This document shows positions 25,051 through 36,143 of a DNA stretch of 64,000 nucleotides, one piece after another (the first letter of the stretch is position 1; every line of letters begins with the position of its first letter). The stretch is from positions 3,420,142 to 3,484,141 of the forward strand of contig JAQFVV010006273.1 of NCBI GenBank assembly GCA_028023455.1, in the 5' to 3' direction. Position numbers and translations under genes: made by a program. The notes beneath the pieces were generated by a model that worked only from the letters and a program-made list of their open reading frames with translations, made no database searches and was not told the origin of the DNA. Source of the DNA: Epiperipatus broadwayi. Taxonomy: Eukaryota > Onychophora > Udeonychophora > Euonychophora > Peripatidae.

Positions 25051-25052
<2 letters not shown>

Positions 25053-25670
25053 CATTATGACTAAATATTGGTAACAGAGGCAGGTAAGGGCCCATAAAAG
25101 TTTATGGCCAACAATTTATTAGGGTTGTGTACTAAAATAGGCTGTAAGTTGGTTTGTGAACATACATGACATTTTTCCAAAACTGACAAAGCATTTGAAT
25201 GTCAACTTGGTCAGTAAAAGATTTCTCTGAGCACATGCTCTATCTTATGTGGGCCAAAATGTCCATAAAGACAATGTATATAGTCTATAACTTTGTTCCT
25301 GATTCCCTGGGATATAAGGATTTTCCATGCGTTTTCCTTCATGGCAACCCTGTATTGCACAGTACATCACATTTTATTCTATAGGCTTCATATTTTCCCA
25401 ATGTCATTGTGTCACTGGAGTCAGAAGTTCCTATCCCTTCTTAATATGTCATAATTTGTGCATAATCTAGGTTGGTCTCCAGTATTTCAGGCAGCCTTAG
25501 TAATTGTTGCTGTATGGGCTCATCTATGGCCAACACGAATGCTACAATACTCCAATTGTTGGGCCCAAGATGATGTAGGATCAAATCTATGGGATGATGA
25601 CTCAAAATATCTGCCACATTTTCCTTGCCTTTTCAATATAGAAATTTATACTAGAATTTTTCTAGTGTAA
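25053..25670 (-). pseudogene. Gypsy element 1 integrase N-terminal part and RNase H linker
   Basis: Minus strand: NVADILSHHP (about 25590-25620) is the NVADALSR box at the end of the RNase H region. Further left, HSNALSVLEKCHVCSQTNL (about 25140-25200) carries the CxxC of the integrase HHCC zinc-binding domain, followed by NFYGPLPASV, where Gypsy elements have VDFYGPLP with the first catalytic Asp; here that position reads N. Plus-strand frames over this stretch are shadows. Confidence 0.8.
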
Positions 25671-25689
25671 GATCCATTGTATCAAATGC

Positions 25690-26031
25690 CCCAGGCAAGA
25701 ATTGTTTGAATTTAATAACAGTCCACACAATGGCCAGAGCTTTCTTTTCCATTGTCTTGTAATTATTTTCTTCCCCTTTTAGCTTGCAGCTACAAAAATA
25801 CAACACTTTGTGACATTGTTGTTTTTCCAATTTGAAATAACACTACCCAGAGGTCTTGCTCCTACTGTTGGTCTGAACATAAAAAGTTTGTGAAAAGTCA
25901 GGGTAAGCTATAATCACCTGTTCCAAGAACTTTTTAATGTGTTGAAATTCCTGCTCCTGTTTGGACTCCCGTACCCATTTTTGGTTTTTTGTTAATAAAT
26001 GAACCAAATTTGTTTGGACTCCAATACCCAT
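25690..26031 (-). pseudogene. Gypsy element 1 RNase H remnant
   Basis: Minus strand: EFQHIKKFLEQVIIAYPDFS then QTFYVQTNSRS matches the start of Gypsy RNase H (FEKLK..L...P.L.YPDFSKPF.L.TDAS) with the catalytic Asp of TDAS read as Asn. TMEKKALAIVW (about 25740) matches the T-x-x-E-K-E-A-L-A block, in another frame. At least two frameshifts. Confidence 0.8.
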
Positions 26032-26154
26032 TTTTGATCTTTTGTTAATAACTGAACCATCTAATGCAAAATCTATGGTAAAAATTGCATAAATTCAGAA
26101 AAAACTACATCTGATGCCTATTAGTGGATGGAGGATAGTTTCTCTGGATAAGGT

Positions 26155-26863
26155 TTAATGCCATCTTTTTTCTATTAAGAAGCCTAAAACTGCAACCTTC
26201 TCCCGGACCAGGTAACTTTTTTGTAAATTGATGGTACTGTTTTTCTGGTAATACTCCATTAAAAACATTTTCAAGTATTTCATACGTTCTTCCATATTTT
26301 TAGATGTGATGACTATGTCATCCATATATATCACAATCAGGTTCTTGATTTTATCCAAACACTTTAGAAGTCCTGAACTGCTATTGATTAATTCAAAAGG
26401 CATCTGCTTAAACACATACATATACTCTTCATAGTGGAAGCCAGTATATTTGCAGTCAGATTGGATAAAGAGGGATCTGCCAGTAACTGGAGATCAAGTC
26501 CAATATAGAAAAAATGGTTTTCCCTTGAAATTTTGAAAGGTTTTGTTATTGTAGCAGGTATGATTTTTCTGGAACAGTAATGCCATTTAACCTCTGAGCA
26601 TCCAAACATATCATGACAGATCCATCTTTTTTCTTTACCCCTACCTACAGGTTAATATACAGGGTTGTGTGCTTTCCAATGACTTCCCACATTTTCTGTA
26701 TTTGAAGGTCTTCCTCAGTCTTATATTGAAATGGAATGGGATATGAATGACTATGGAAATGGCTTTCTTCCTTAACTTGAATGTGATACACATACCCTTC
26801 AATGGTTTTAGGCCTATTAAAAAAAACCATCAACAATTCCATTAGAGGATGCTGTTGTTCCAT
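26155..26863 (-). pseudogene. Gypsy element 1 reverse transcriptase remnant
   Basis: Minus strand, in order: HSYPIPFQYKTEEDLQIQKM (the segment before the fingers), VKKKDGSVMICLDAQRLN (fingers, about 26580-26640), ILDLQLL (motif A region, about 26490), QMPFELINSSSGL (motif B region; FGL.NAPATFQ in the family), VIYMDDIVITSK with the intact YMDD catalytic box (about 26317-26328), and VLGFLIEK. Split over three frames, so not functional, although YMDD survives. Confidence 0.88.
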
Positions 26864-26878
26864 TCCTTTTACAATATA

Positions 26879-27335
26879 TTATGACACCTTACTTTGCATT
26901 TCTACAGTATCCTTCACTTGCTGAACACACTGTACCTGAAGTGGCTTATAACTCTTCAGCCCTCCAAATGACATCAAAACTTCCTGGCAGAGAAATGAAT
27001 ATTTGTCATAATCCAACACATATCTATGCCTATATAAAAAATCCCTTCCAATTATAACATCTTGTATAGGATCAGACCTTATCAAAATGACATGGTCTAA
27101 CTCTACATTACCCAGATGCAACTGTAACAATCCCTTTTTTGTTTCAATATTTGCCTTCTTGCCATTGGCCAGCATTATCTATATTCTCTTTATTGGCAGT
27201 GTATACAAACACAGCTGGTCTCCTTTTATTTTCACATAAAACTTGCTAAAGAGCAATGACATCTGATTTCCTGAATCAATCAATACTTCTGTAATGATAC
27301 CTCCAGTCTTTAAAATAGGGCAAATCTGCATAGCT
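26879..27335 (-). pseudogene. Gypsy element 1 aspartic protease remnant
   Basis: Minus strand: EVLIDSGNQMSLL (about 27258-27300) contains the DSG active-site triad of retroviral-type aspartic proteases, and DVIIGRDFLYRHRYVLDY (about 27010-27070) is the ILG-x-DFL block near the C-terminus. A stop at about 27178 separates the two. Confidence 0.82.
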
Positions 27336-27340
27336 CCATT

Positions 27341-28000
27341 CTATGCTGGTTCTTTTTGGTCCACCACCACATTAACTACAATCCTTCTACTTTCTTTAAT
27401 TTTGTTTATTGGAGCTGATAATTGACTTTTTTGACCCATTAATATCAAAACTACCTGATTATTTTGCATTGTTTTTTTTTCTTTGCTCCAATTCTTCTCC
27501 TGGGCCTGATTATGTTCTGTTTCAGTTAACAATTTGATCATTTCTTCAAAGTGAATGTTGCTACTACATAACATGGTCTGCTGTATATCTCCTGATATAT
27601 TGCTCAATACTATTCAGCTTATCAGCTTCTCAGATAAAGAGAAAGCTACCAATGACTTCAGCCTTGCTGCTTGTCTGCAGAAAAACTGGGTGTAAGTTTG
27701 TCCATTATCCTTATTATATCTTTCTTGTGATATACTGATGAAGATATGATACTGCTTTTTTTGACTCCAAAAAGTGTGCACTAATTTATATCTGTAATCC
27801 CAAAAAGTCTGTGGCTTAGTCCTTAAAAATATTCCACCAATCCTCAGACAGCCCTTGTAAATAGTTTCATGCAAGTGCCACTTCTTTATTCCATTGCCAA
27901 TTATGAAATCAAAATATCTCTTGCAGGTTCTCCAAATGCTCTAATGGGCTTTTCCAAATATCAGCCCTAAAAGATGTTATTTGCCAATCTATTTTGGCCA
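27341..28000 (-). pseudogene. Gypsy element 1 gag-like region
   Basis: Two broken minus-strand frames (27614-27874 and 27341-27607) lie where gag is expected, between the 5' LTR and protease. WKSPLEHLENLQ (about 27930-27960) resembles a capsid-type segment. I see no convincing zinc knuckle. Assignment rests mainly on position. Confidence 0.5.
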
Positions 28001-28424
28001 TGATGCTAGCTCATCAATTATCAGCCTCTTCTCTAACTTTATTTAAATTTCAAATAAAACTTTTCTTTTAAATCTACTTATTAAATTTTTTTTAATCTTT
28101 AACTTCTAATTTTGTATGTATATATATTTTTATAACATAAAACTTAAACTCTCTACTTTTTTTTAAAAATGCGAACCTAAACTCTTTTTTTATTATTATT
28201 TTACAAATGTAGAACTATTAAACTATTTTTAAATATCAAAACATTAAATGTGGACAGATCTAAAACTACCTGCACCTCTCCATTAACTTTTATCCTACCA
28301 CTAACATTATTTCATCTATTTTCATCTACCATTTCTGTTTATTTTTCCCAACCACCTGAACTAAACATCCCACGTAAAGTTTTAATATTGGCTCTCATGT
28401 TTGGATGTGCCAAAAATTATTTAC

Positions 28425-30420
28425 CTATGTATCGGATTAAAAGATTTTTGTTTCACATATACTGATCACAAGGGCAATATTAGTCCAAAAATCTAAACTA
28501 GACATTTATTTTAAGAATGGGCAAGATATATCAACATTAATGCACTGGACTAGCTTAATTAAGCAAATGAGATTTTATGTTATAATCTGAAAGTTGGGAA
28601 GGTAGCAACAGAAAACAAAATCAAACAAGTAAAACGAATAAATATTTTATTAATAGTATGATTAAATAAACACAAATCTAGATAACAAACTTTAAAATCA
28701 ACTTAAAACATACTACTTGTACATTCATCAAAAACTAAAATATTTTAACATGGCTTAGAGAGCAATTTCCTGTGCATGATATAATTATATTGGAAAGAGT
28801 GCAAAAATGCTAAATGTAGCAAAAGTAATAGTAAATATTCAGTGATATCACATGACTAAAGGAAATTAGCTTCTTGCTTATAACCAATAGTTATGAAACC
28901 AATGAATCTCCATATTTGAGATTTCTTAGAACTTATGCCAAAACAGAAGAAATGGGAAGATAGCTTCCAAAACATTAACTTACTATTGCATATTATCGAG
29001 GTTATAGCCTCAGTAAATATTACTTACATAATCAATGTGCATTTAATAAATTTATAATTACAACTTTAAATAACAAGAGTGTTGAAAATTATTACTTTCA
29101 ATCGATTGGCCTCCATCAGAGTGACTGGCTAGGAGCTCACAATCTATCTATTAAAAAGATTAAAATGATCATACGGGCTCCTAATAAATGAAGTGGAAGT
29201 TCGATTTTCTCGACATGAGCCAGACTAATAACAAAATGGGTCACAAGCCAGAAGCTAATTAAAATAGTCTGTAATATCCAGACTGTTCTCTATAATAAAA
29301 AGAAATGTGATATTATGATTAAGACTATACTACCTCACTTACTAAGACTTGAACAGAACATATAGTGCAGGTTTGAAAGTAGCACTCGTTTAAAAGAAAA
29401 ATATCAATGCACAGAAAACAAATTACCTAAAATAAAATAAAAAACTTGAAACACATGTATATTTTAAAAGATACGAAATTTAAGACAATAAAATTATTTA
29501 AATTGTAGAGTGTAAGGTACCTTAAAAAATTAGTTAAATACTAGTGCACTAGGCTTGTTGAGTATGGTCCCTTGATCTGGATTCTGATGGCAGGCTTGGG
29601 CAAGTCAGTTAGTGGTTTCTTTGTAGTTGTTTCTTATGGCATTATAGGCAGTTAATGGAAACACAGAGAGCATGAACCTCTCCTGGTGAAAAGCTTAGTA
29701 AATCATGGTATGAGCAAATACCCTTGTGGTATGTTTAGTGTTTATTCTAAGTAGAGTAATTGCATGTTCAGCTTTCTTTCAGAATATGCAGGAAACATTC
29801 TTCTCTCAGAGCTTTTTCAGGAACAGTTTATGCAAGTATCTCTCGGAGTTTTGCAAGTATCTCCATGAGCTGTTGCAACTATAATATGATAGCCTGATTA
29901 AGCCTTTTATTGAAAGTTCTCTCATATCTGGATCAATTACAAAACTTTTTTAAAATTAAAATTTATAAAAATTTTCATGTAGCTAACAATAGTTAAGCAA
30001 TTAGAGAAAAAAAATTGCCTTTTACAGATCTAGGAATTAACAAATGAGAAATTATTTTTTACTTTGTTTAATTAGTTATTCTTATCAATCTACATCTGAA
30101 AGGCAATTTATTTGTATATCACTTTTGCATAAAAAAAACAACTAAGGCAATTTATATATACAAGTCATTTTTACTAGTTAAAAAAAAAAAACTAATTTTA
30201 GTTGTTTTTTTAGTTTTTTTTTTTTTTTAAATTAAAAACTAAATATAGCTGTGATGTTAAAATATAATTTCCATGTACATACATATGATACATTTGTACA
30301 AACATAAAAAAACTTTTAAGCAAGTTTACAAACAAAATCAAACTTCTAAAAAAATGTATTCTCTTTTCTTCACACCTATAAAACTTCAACTTTGTAATGG
30401 TGTTTTAAGCAGCCATTGCA
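28425..30420 (-). repeat. 5' LTR of Gypsy element 1
   Basis: Outer end at 30420 (minus: TGCAATGGCTGCTTAAAAC), inner end near 28425, followed by TTGGCACATCC as a possible primer-binding site (TGG start). It carries about 95 bp (28981-29075) that the other LTR lacks. That segment is related to 62237-62315, so a small element probably inserted here after LTR formation. Confidence 0.8.
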
Positions 30421-30432
30421 ATATATATATAT
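30421..30432. repeat. Short (TA)n between two LTR elements
   Basis: The two minus-strand LTR elements are separated only by 12 bp of AT repeat. Confidence 0.9.
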
Positions 30433-31999
30433 TGTGCCAGGTTCGATTCGATGTCAAATACACTTCATCTGCCAAAATGATTTAGCTGGTTTGCAACCTT
30501 ATTTATAATAAATTTATAATCTCATATTATAAATATTTGAAAACTAACCAGCATGTTCGAGCAAAGTGGAGAATACTATTGATAGCAAAGCTGTCAATAC
30601 TACCCACGATCAGACCGAGTTATGCAATGCATAACATGATCACATTTCCAGATCGTGGCCCACCTCGACTGCGAGATTCAAACCCCTACTATCCAAACAC
30701 TTTATTTGTTTTGGAGTAAACCCCAAATTCCAGCTAGTTTAGAACTAATATGTTTGGACAGTAGGCTATAATCCAGTGCTCGAAAAATCCCTTAACTAGC
30801 TCTGCTATTTCTTTTAATTCAATTAGTGGTGAAAAGAATTGACTGACAAAAAAAGTTTTAAGTGTAAAGACAATTTATTTTAATTAACATTTATTAAACT
30901 AATTTTAAATATTTTATAAATCTTATTTACTATTATAACACATGCACATTTTTAATTCACACACTAGAATATCTTATGAGAAAGCATTAAATAATATTTG
31001 AAATACAAAATACAATGCAATCACTATATACTAACACAAGAACACACACATTTTAAACACACATATTAATAGTTTATCTATGTATGCTATAGAGTTCACA
31101 AACTTGACTCTTGAGGCTTTACAAATGTGATGGCTACTTTAGAAATGAGTATAAAAAATGTTATTACCTAGCATTTTGAATGTGAATACTTCTTGCTGTT
31201 TGATGCTTCTAATGAGATATCTCTAACCGGTTAGATTTGAAGTTTTCTTGTGGAGATTTTATGCTGATTATTCCAAGGCATTTTTTAAAGACAATTAGAT
31301 ATTGAGTGGCTTCAGGTTGTTATGCAGGCATCACTTTTATCGGGTAGGTTGTCTGTTTTCATCGGACTTCAGGCTGGAGAAAGTCATATATTTTCTGAAG
31401 TTTTAACACTGCATTCTTGATTCTGGATATATAATAAGCTGACTGAGATAACTCACTGATAGATTGTACTGAACTGTTATCTCAAATGCAATTAACTGTC
31501 TGATAAAAAATTGACTATTTATATGTATGATGTGTTGTCATTTTGATATCCTCCAGCTATATATCTGTTGTCAAAATTCCTTTGATAATCTTTTAATTAC
31601 ATGTTTTTGGAGATCATTTAATTACTAGCCATGCAAACATATTGTTTTTATATTTTTATTAGTAGCCACCACTGAGTGTTTTTTAATTTTTTAACTTTCA
31701 TTTATTTTTCAATATTTAATATGTATATACTTATTACATTTACAGTCACACACGCATATATAATTTGAGATCCATTTACTATTTACTTTTAAGATGACTT
31801 TTTTTCCCTAACTTAAATAAAAAGAGATTTATGTTTTTAAACTTTTAACTTATATTTCAATTAATAATAATAAGAAAAAACTCTACTTTTTTTATTAAAC
31901 CTTTAGACTTTTATCTTACATTTTCTTTGATGAAAGATTTTTTATTTTAATAATTTTTTTTTAAACAAAATTATTATGTGCCAACACAATGTTGGTACA
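30433..31999 (-). repeat. 3' LTR of element 2
   Basis: Collinear with 36144-37715 over its full length, for example at AACCTTATTTATAATAAATT, ACTTTTATCG and CTCCAGCTATATATCTGTTG. In minus orientation it starts TGTACCAACATTG. The frame at 30537-30719 is incidental. Confidence 0.88.
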
Positions 32000-32740
32000 T
32001 TACATTGCCCTCTGTTTGAGAGTAAAATGCATCATTTTTAATCATTTTATCTCTGACAACTTTAATTTTTAATTCTAAATATTTATTAATTTTCTAAGTT
32101 TGCTTTTTTAGTATCTTTCACTTTACATGCTAAGAGCAATCTCCAATTATACTTTACTTCTTCCGATGCTGGCAACATTGCTTACAATGGTCTTAGTCCT
32201 GGATAGTGATCATGAGGACAGCATCCTTTTGTGATACAGGGATCTTTTGGAAATGAGGTGGATGCAGATTCACTGGCTTAAACCAACTTACACATATGGA
32301 AACTGAAGCTTTGGGTACTGGTTCTCTTGACTGAACTTTGACAAAAAAAAGGTTGCTGCGAATAGCAGGATTCCTCAACTGTCCATTTCATCTTATGCTT
32401 TGAAAATGAGGTATGAGATATGGGGATTCTCCCCTGAAAAAGTGACTTGCAGCTTATGCTGGTTGTCCCCAGTGCACATTTTAAAAGAAGAATGATCTGT
32501 GATAAGTCCATTACGGGTGCTAAGTTTTAACCAATCGACAGCTTTAACTTATCCTTGCCTAAAACTTATTTCAATACTACCCTCATTCCCTTTAATTTCA
32601 AACCCTTATGCATTCCTAATATAACTTAGATTGACTTTATCTTTTATTTGTTAACCTTCCAATATTATTTTTAAATTCACATGAACACTATTATTTTTTA
32701 TACCATTACAAACATTATTCTACATATTTATTTAATCTTA
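32000..32740 (-). other. Element 2 internal 3' region
   Basis: It starts with the polypurine-tract candidate (32000-32020). Overlapping minus-strand frames at 32193-32511 show no recognised domain. They might be remnants of a 3' ORF, but I cannot support a product. Confidence 0.4.
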
Positions 32741-33300
32741 CAATACTATTCTAAACCATCATGGACATTAGTTTACATATTTATTTATATTACTTAATCT
32801 TGCAATATTATTTCCAAACCATTTATTTAACTTCTTTATTTAACATGCGTGTATTCAAAAAAAAAAAACTTTTACTTTATTATGATTCATTATTATACAG
32901 ATATTTTTATTTATTTTGATTACTTTAAACCATATATTTATTTTCTTGTATTAATTTGCATATATTCCAAAAACTATTTTATTTTATTACCATTTATTCT
33001 TTATTATTTTACTATAGATATTTTATTTATATATTTAACTTGATTACTTTAATTAAACCATTTATTTAACTTTCTTTTATTAGCCTGCATGTGTTCAAAA
33101 CAAACTTTTATTTTACTCCACTCTTTTATTTATTATTTTCTACAGATATATTACTTATTTGTTTAACTTGCTTCTATTTTGCATATTTCCATTATCTTAT
33201 TTATTTATTTAATACTACAAACTTTACGTTTAAATCATTAATTTGACCCATTTATTTACTAACATTTTTCTTAATTACTATGTGCATGACAAAAAAAAAA
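32740..33300. repeat. Degenerate ~110-130-bp tandem repeat in element 2
   Basis: ACCATTTATTTAAC followed by a TGCRTGTRTTC block and a poly-T/ATT-rich stretch recurs at about 32818, 32928, 33058 and 33246. It fills the place where pol would be expected. Confidence 0.6.
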
Positions 33301-33647
33301 ATCTTTAATTTTACAAAGCCTCCATTATTATTATTTTACGTAAAGAACTCATTTTAACTTTACTTTTAATTTTAACTAGTGACATTCTGATTCAAATTTA
33401 TTACCTATGTCTAATGATTATATTAAACTCGTAGTCCATTTCCAGTCCTTATTGTTTCCGTTTACTTTAATATTCTGCCTGATTACTAACTTTTAAACTA
33501 TGTAAGGCATTCCTTCTTTCTTTCTACTAATTCACTAACATAAATTATACTCCATATTCTCATGTCTATCCCTCGATTAAAATTTGTTGCTTTATCTCTT
33601 TTCTGTTCTGTCCTATTTTCTGCCTCATAAATTAGAAAACTTTGTAT

Positions 33648-34409
33648 TTAGACAAACTCTGAATTACTTCTAACTGAGAATGTTTTCCTATGACTTCTTT
33701 TTGTTTTAAATCTTCGTTTAAAATGAACACGACCTTTTACTTTAACATTTTTAAATTTTTGTGAAAACTTTTCTACGCTATCTTCTACCTTGAACTTATG
33801 TCTCTCTTCTATTTCCTGATTTATATTTTCCTCTGTCTTAGCACCATCCTGTTCTGCTTTAATTTCTATCTCTATTTTAGTCTTCACTGTTTCAACGCTA
33901 TCTAGTTCTGCTTTAATTTCTATCTCTTTTATCACCTCAACTTCCTGACTTTCTTTAATTAAATTTAACTCTATAATTTCTTGGTTCTTCTCTACTTTTA
34001 CTGTTATCTCACATCTTATTTCTTTTACTTCTGCTCTGAGTTCATTAATTTCTCCTTTGACCTGATTAATTTCTTCCTTCAATTCTTCTTTGAGCTCTTG
34101 TTGGCTTTGTTTAAATTTCTGACACAATTCTTCTTTGAGGTCTTGCTGACTTTGCTTAAATTTCTGACAGAATTCTTATTTGAGGTCTTGCATCATATTT
34201 ATCATCATTTTCATCACTATCTGCATCTCAGATATCTCCTTTCTCTTTTCCCATTTTTAAAACAATATTTAAATATGAGCTGTTTATTATTTTCTTACAT
34301 GGAACAGATGATTAACTCCACCTCTAGTCCTTTCTCTACCCATTCTTAATGCTTTGACTCCTCCTAAAATATCTAACTGTCTAGCATAAATGTCAAAATC
34401 TTTTTTCAT
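33648..34409 (-). pseudogene. Coiled-coil gag-like ORF of element 2, broken
   Basis: A 159-residue minus-strand frame (33648-34127) starting MCQKFKQSQQELKEELKEEI is almost wholly heptad-type charged helix (E/K/Q/I/L), then turns basic at the C-terminus (KGRVHFKRRFKTKRSHRK). Upstream sequence to an ATG at 34409 continues the pattern after breaks, with CQKFKQSQQ-type 14-residue repeats and a start MKKDFDIYARQLDILGG. Long coiled-coil N-termini and basic tails are common in gag-like proteins of arthropod LTR elements. With its place just inside the 5' LTR, gag is the best reading; no capsid fold or zinc knuckle is visible. The plus-strand 122-residue frame at 33981-34349 is its shadow. Confidence 0.6.
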
Positions 34410-34694
34410 TTAAAGAAAAAAAAGTTTTCGGTCAATTCTTTTTTTTTTTTTAATTAAACCACTTTAACATATGTAATTTAGCTTTCTTAAAAAAATTTTC
34501 AAACAAGAAACAAAGTATTTAATTAAACCACTAAACATCACATGATCACTATCTCATACTAGCACAATAATTGTTATTAAACAATTCAAAACAAAACAAC
34601 ACTCTCCATATAGTAGTGCCATCTTGTGCCAACAAGAGCAATCAATGGATGCCAGAAGGCTTGTGCATAAAATCCCTATCTAATGCCTACTCAT

Positions 34695-34749
34695 CCAATA
34701 TCCCCAGACTAGTTTCTGGCTTGTGGCCTTCATCAGTGAGGAGCCTTGG
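34695..34749 (-). ncRNA. Hammerhead ribozyme, family B unit 1
   Basis: Minus strand: stem I CCAA...TCCTCA pairs with TGGGGA...TTGG across an internal loop (GGC/TAT); core CTGATGA (34730-34736 reversed); stem II GGC/GCC with loop CACAA; GAAA; palindromic ACTAGT as stem III; predicted cleavage after GTC. The 10.1-11.1 position is an A-A mismatch. Confidence 0.85.
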
Positions 34750-35160
34750 ATCTGAGAGCACTGCACCTAGATCTTAGGATCTAATGCAACCCTCCAGCAC
34801 CCACCTTTTAACTCTATTTAACTACAAAACTATGAGAATGAAATTGAAAACACTATTAATATTTTCAATCCAAGCTCAATAGCTTATATAGTCATATGAG
34901 TCTGAACTCAATTCAGTACCCATACATTTTGGTGTCTTTGGCTCTTTAACAACCATAGCCACCATTATCCTATTAGGCAGGATTGGTGTTAAACCACTAA
35001 ACATCACATGATCACTATCTCATACTAGCACAATAATTGTTATTAAACAATTCAAAACAAAACAACACTCTCCATATAGTAGTGCCATCTTGTGCCAACA
35101 AGAGCAATCAATGGATGCCAGAAGGCTTGTGCATAAAATCCCTATCTAGTGCCTACTCAT

Positions 35161-35215
35161 CCAATATCCCCAGACTAGTTTCTGGCTTGTGGCCTTCATC
35201 AGTGAGGAGCCTTGG
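35161..35215 (-). ncRNA. Hammerhead ribozyme, family B unit 2
   Basis: Identical in structure and sequence to unit 1, offset by exactly 466 bp. Confidence 0.85.
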
Positions 35216-35915
35216 ATCTGAGAGCACTGCACCTAGATCTTAGGATCTAATGCAACCCTCCAGCACCCACCTTTTAACTCTATTTAACTACAAAACTATG
35301 AGAATGAAATTGAAAACACTATTAATATTTTCAATCCAAGCTCAATAGCTTATATAGTCATATGGGTCTGAACTCAATTCAGTACCCATACATTTTGGTG
35401 TCTTTGGCTCTTTAACAACCATAGCCACCATTATCCTATTAGGCAGGATTGGTGTTAAACCACTAAACATCACATGATCACTATCTCATACTAGCACAAT
35501 AATTGTTATTAAACAATTCAAAACAAAACAACACTCTCCATATAGTAGTGCCATTGATTGCTCTTGTTGGCACAAGATGGCACTACTATATGGAGAGTGT
35601 TATTTTGTTTTGAATTGTTTAATAACAATTATTGTGCTAGTATGAGATAGTGATCATGTGATGTTTAGTGGTTTAACACCAATCCTGCCTAATAGAATAA
35701 TGGTGGCTATGGTTGTTAAAGAGCCAAAGACACCAAAATGTATGGGTACTGAATTGAGTTCAGACCCATATGACTATATAAGCTATTGAGCTTGGATTGA
35801 AAATATTAATAGTGTTTTCAATTTCATTCTCATAGTTTTGTAGTTAAATAGAGTTAAAAGGTGGGTGCTGGAGGGGTGCATTAGATCCTAAGATCTAGGT
35901 GCAGTGCTCTCAGAT

Positions 35916-35970
35916 CCAAGGCTCCTCACTGATGAAGGCCACAAGCCAGAAACTAGTCTGGGGATATTGG
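35916..35970 (+). ncRNA. Hammerhead ribozyme, family B inverted unit
   Basis: CTGATGA at 35929-35935, stem II GGC/GCC, GAAAC, ACTAGT, GTC, then TGGGGA pairing with TCCTCA and TTGG with CCAA. All elements are as in units 1 and 2. Confidence 0.85.
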
Positions 35971-36143
35971 ATGAGTAGGCATTAGATAGGGATTTTATGC
36001 ACAAGCCTTCTGGCATCCATTGATTGCTCTTGTTGGCACAAGATGGCACTACTATATGGAGAGTGTTGTTTTGTTTTGAATTGTTTAAAGTATTTAATTA
36101 CTATTGTTTCTTAGGTCCAGCCCCAATGTTGGGAGAAGCCATT

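Larger units (their letters stand above)
19622..25052. mobile_element. 5.4-kb nested insertion in the Gypsy integrase region
   Basis: The left edge is (TA)n then TGTAACCAGTTGG at about 19628; the right edge is (TA)n at 25016-25050. The integrase reading resumes on each side. At least two units are inside: an unclassified 19628-22840 segment and a 2.1-kb repeat copy (22849-25015). Insertions into or beside (TA)n recur across the window. Confidence 0.75.
16980..30420 (-). mobile_element. Gypsy-type LTR retrotransposon 1, degenerate and split by nested insertion
   Basis: Long repeats at 16980-18828 and 28425-30420 are collinear direct repeats in minus orientation and flank, right to left, gag-like, protease, reverse transcriptase, RNase H and integrase remnants. 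That order (integrase last) is Gypsy/Metaviridae. Both outer ends abut (TA)n. A 5.4-kb insertion at about 19622-25052 separates the zinc-binding and N-terminal part of integrase from its DDE core. Without it the element would be about 8 kb. Stops and frameshifts in every domain make it inactive. Confidence 0.88.
34513..36100. mobile_element. Hammerhead (retrozyme-like) insertion, 466-bp units (family B), with 14-bp target duplication
   Basis: The insert 34527-36086 is bounded by AAAGTATTTAATTA at 34513-34526 and 36087-36100, a perfect 14-bp duplication. Inside are two full minus units with a period of exactly 466 bp (starts about 34527 and 34993), a partial third minus unit to about 35553, then an inverted plus unit to 36086. 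In my reading units 1 and 2 differ at only two positions (near 34685/35151 and 34905/35371), so amplification is recent. Each full unit has a hammerhead motif. No real coding; the repeated 68-residue frames are incidental. It interrupts LTR element 2 and is therefore younger than it. Confidence 0.9.

Noticed and set aside
25199-25670. Plus-strand frames of 61 and 70 residues as genes
   Set aside because: Antisense of the Gypsy integrase and RNase H region, whose minus-strand motifs are clear.
33981-34349. Plus-strand 122-residue Phe-rich frame
   Set aside because: Antisense shadow of the coiled-coil gag-like ORF of LTR element 2.
34571-35243. Two near-identical 68-residue ORFs as duplicated genes
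   Set aside because: They overlap the hammerhead motif on the opposite strand and recur only because the 466-bp unit is tandem; a related frame at 44574 is altered without constraint.
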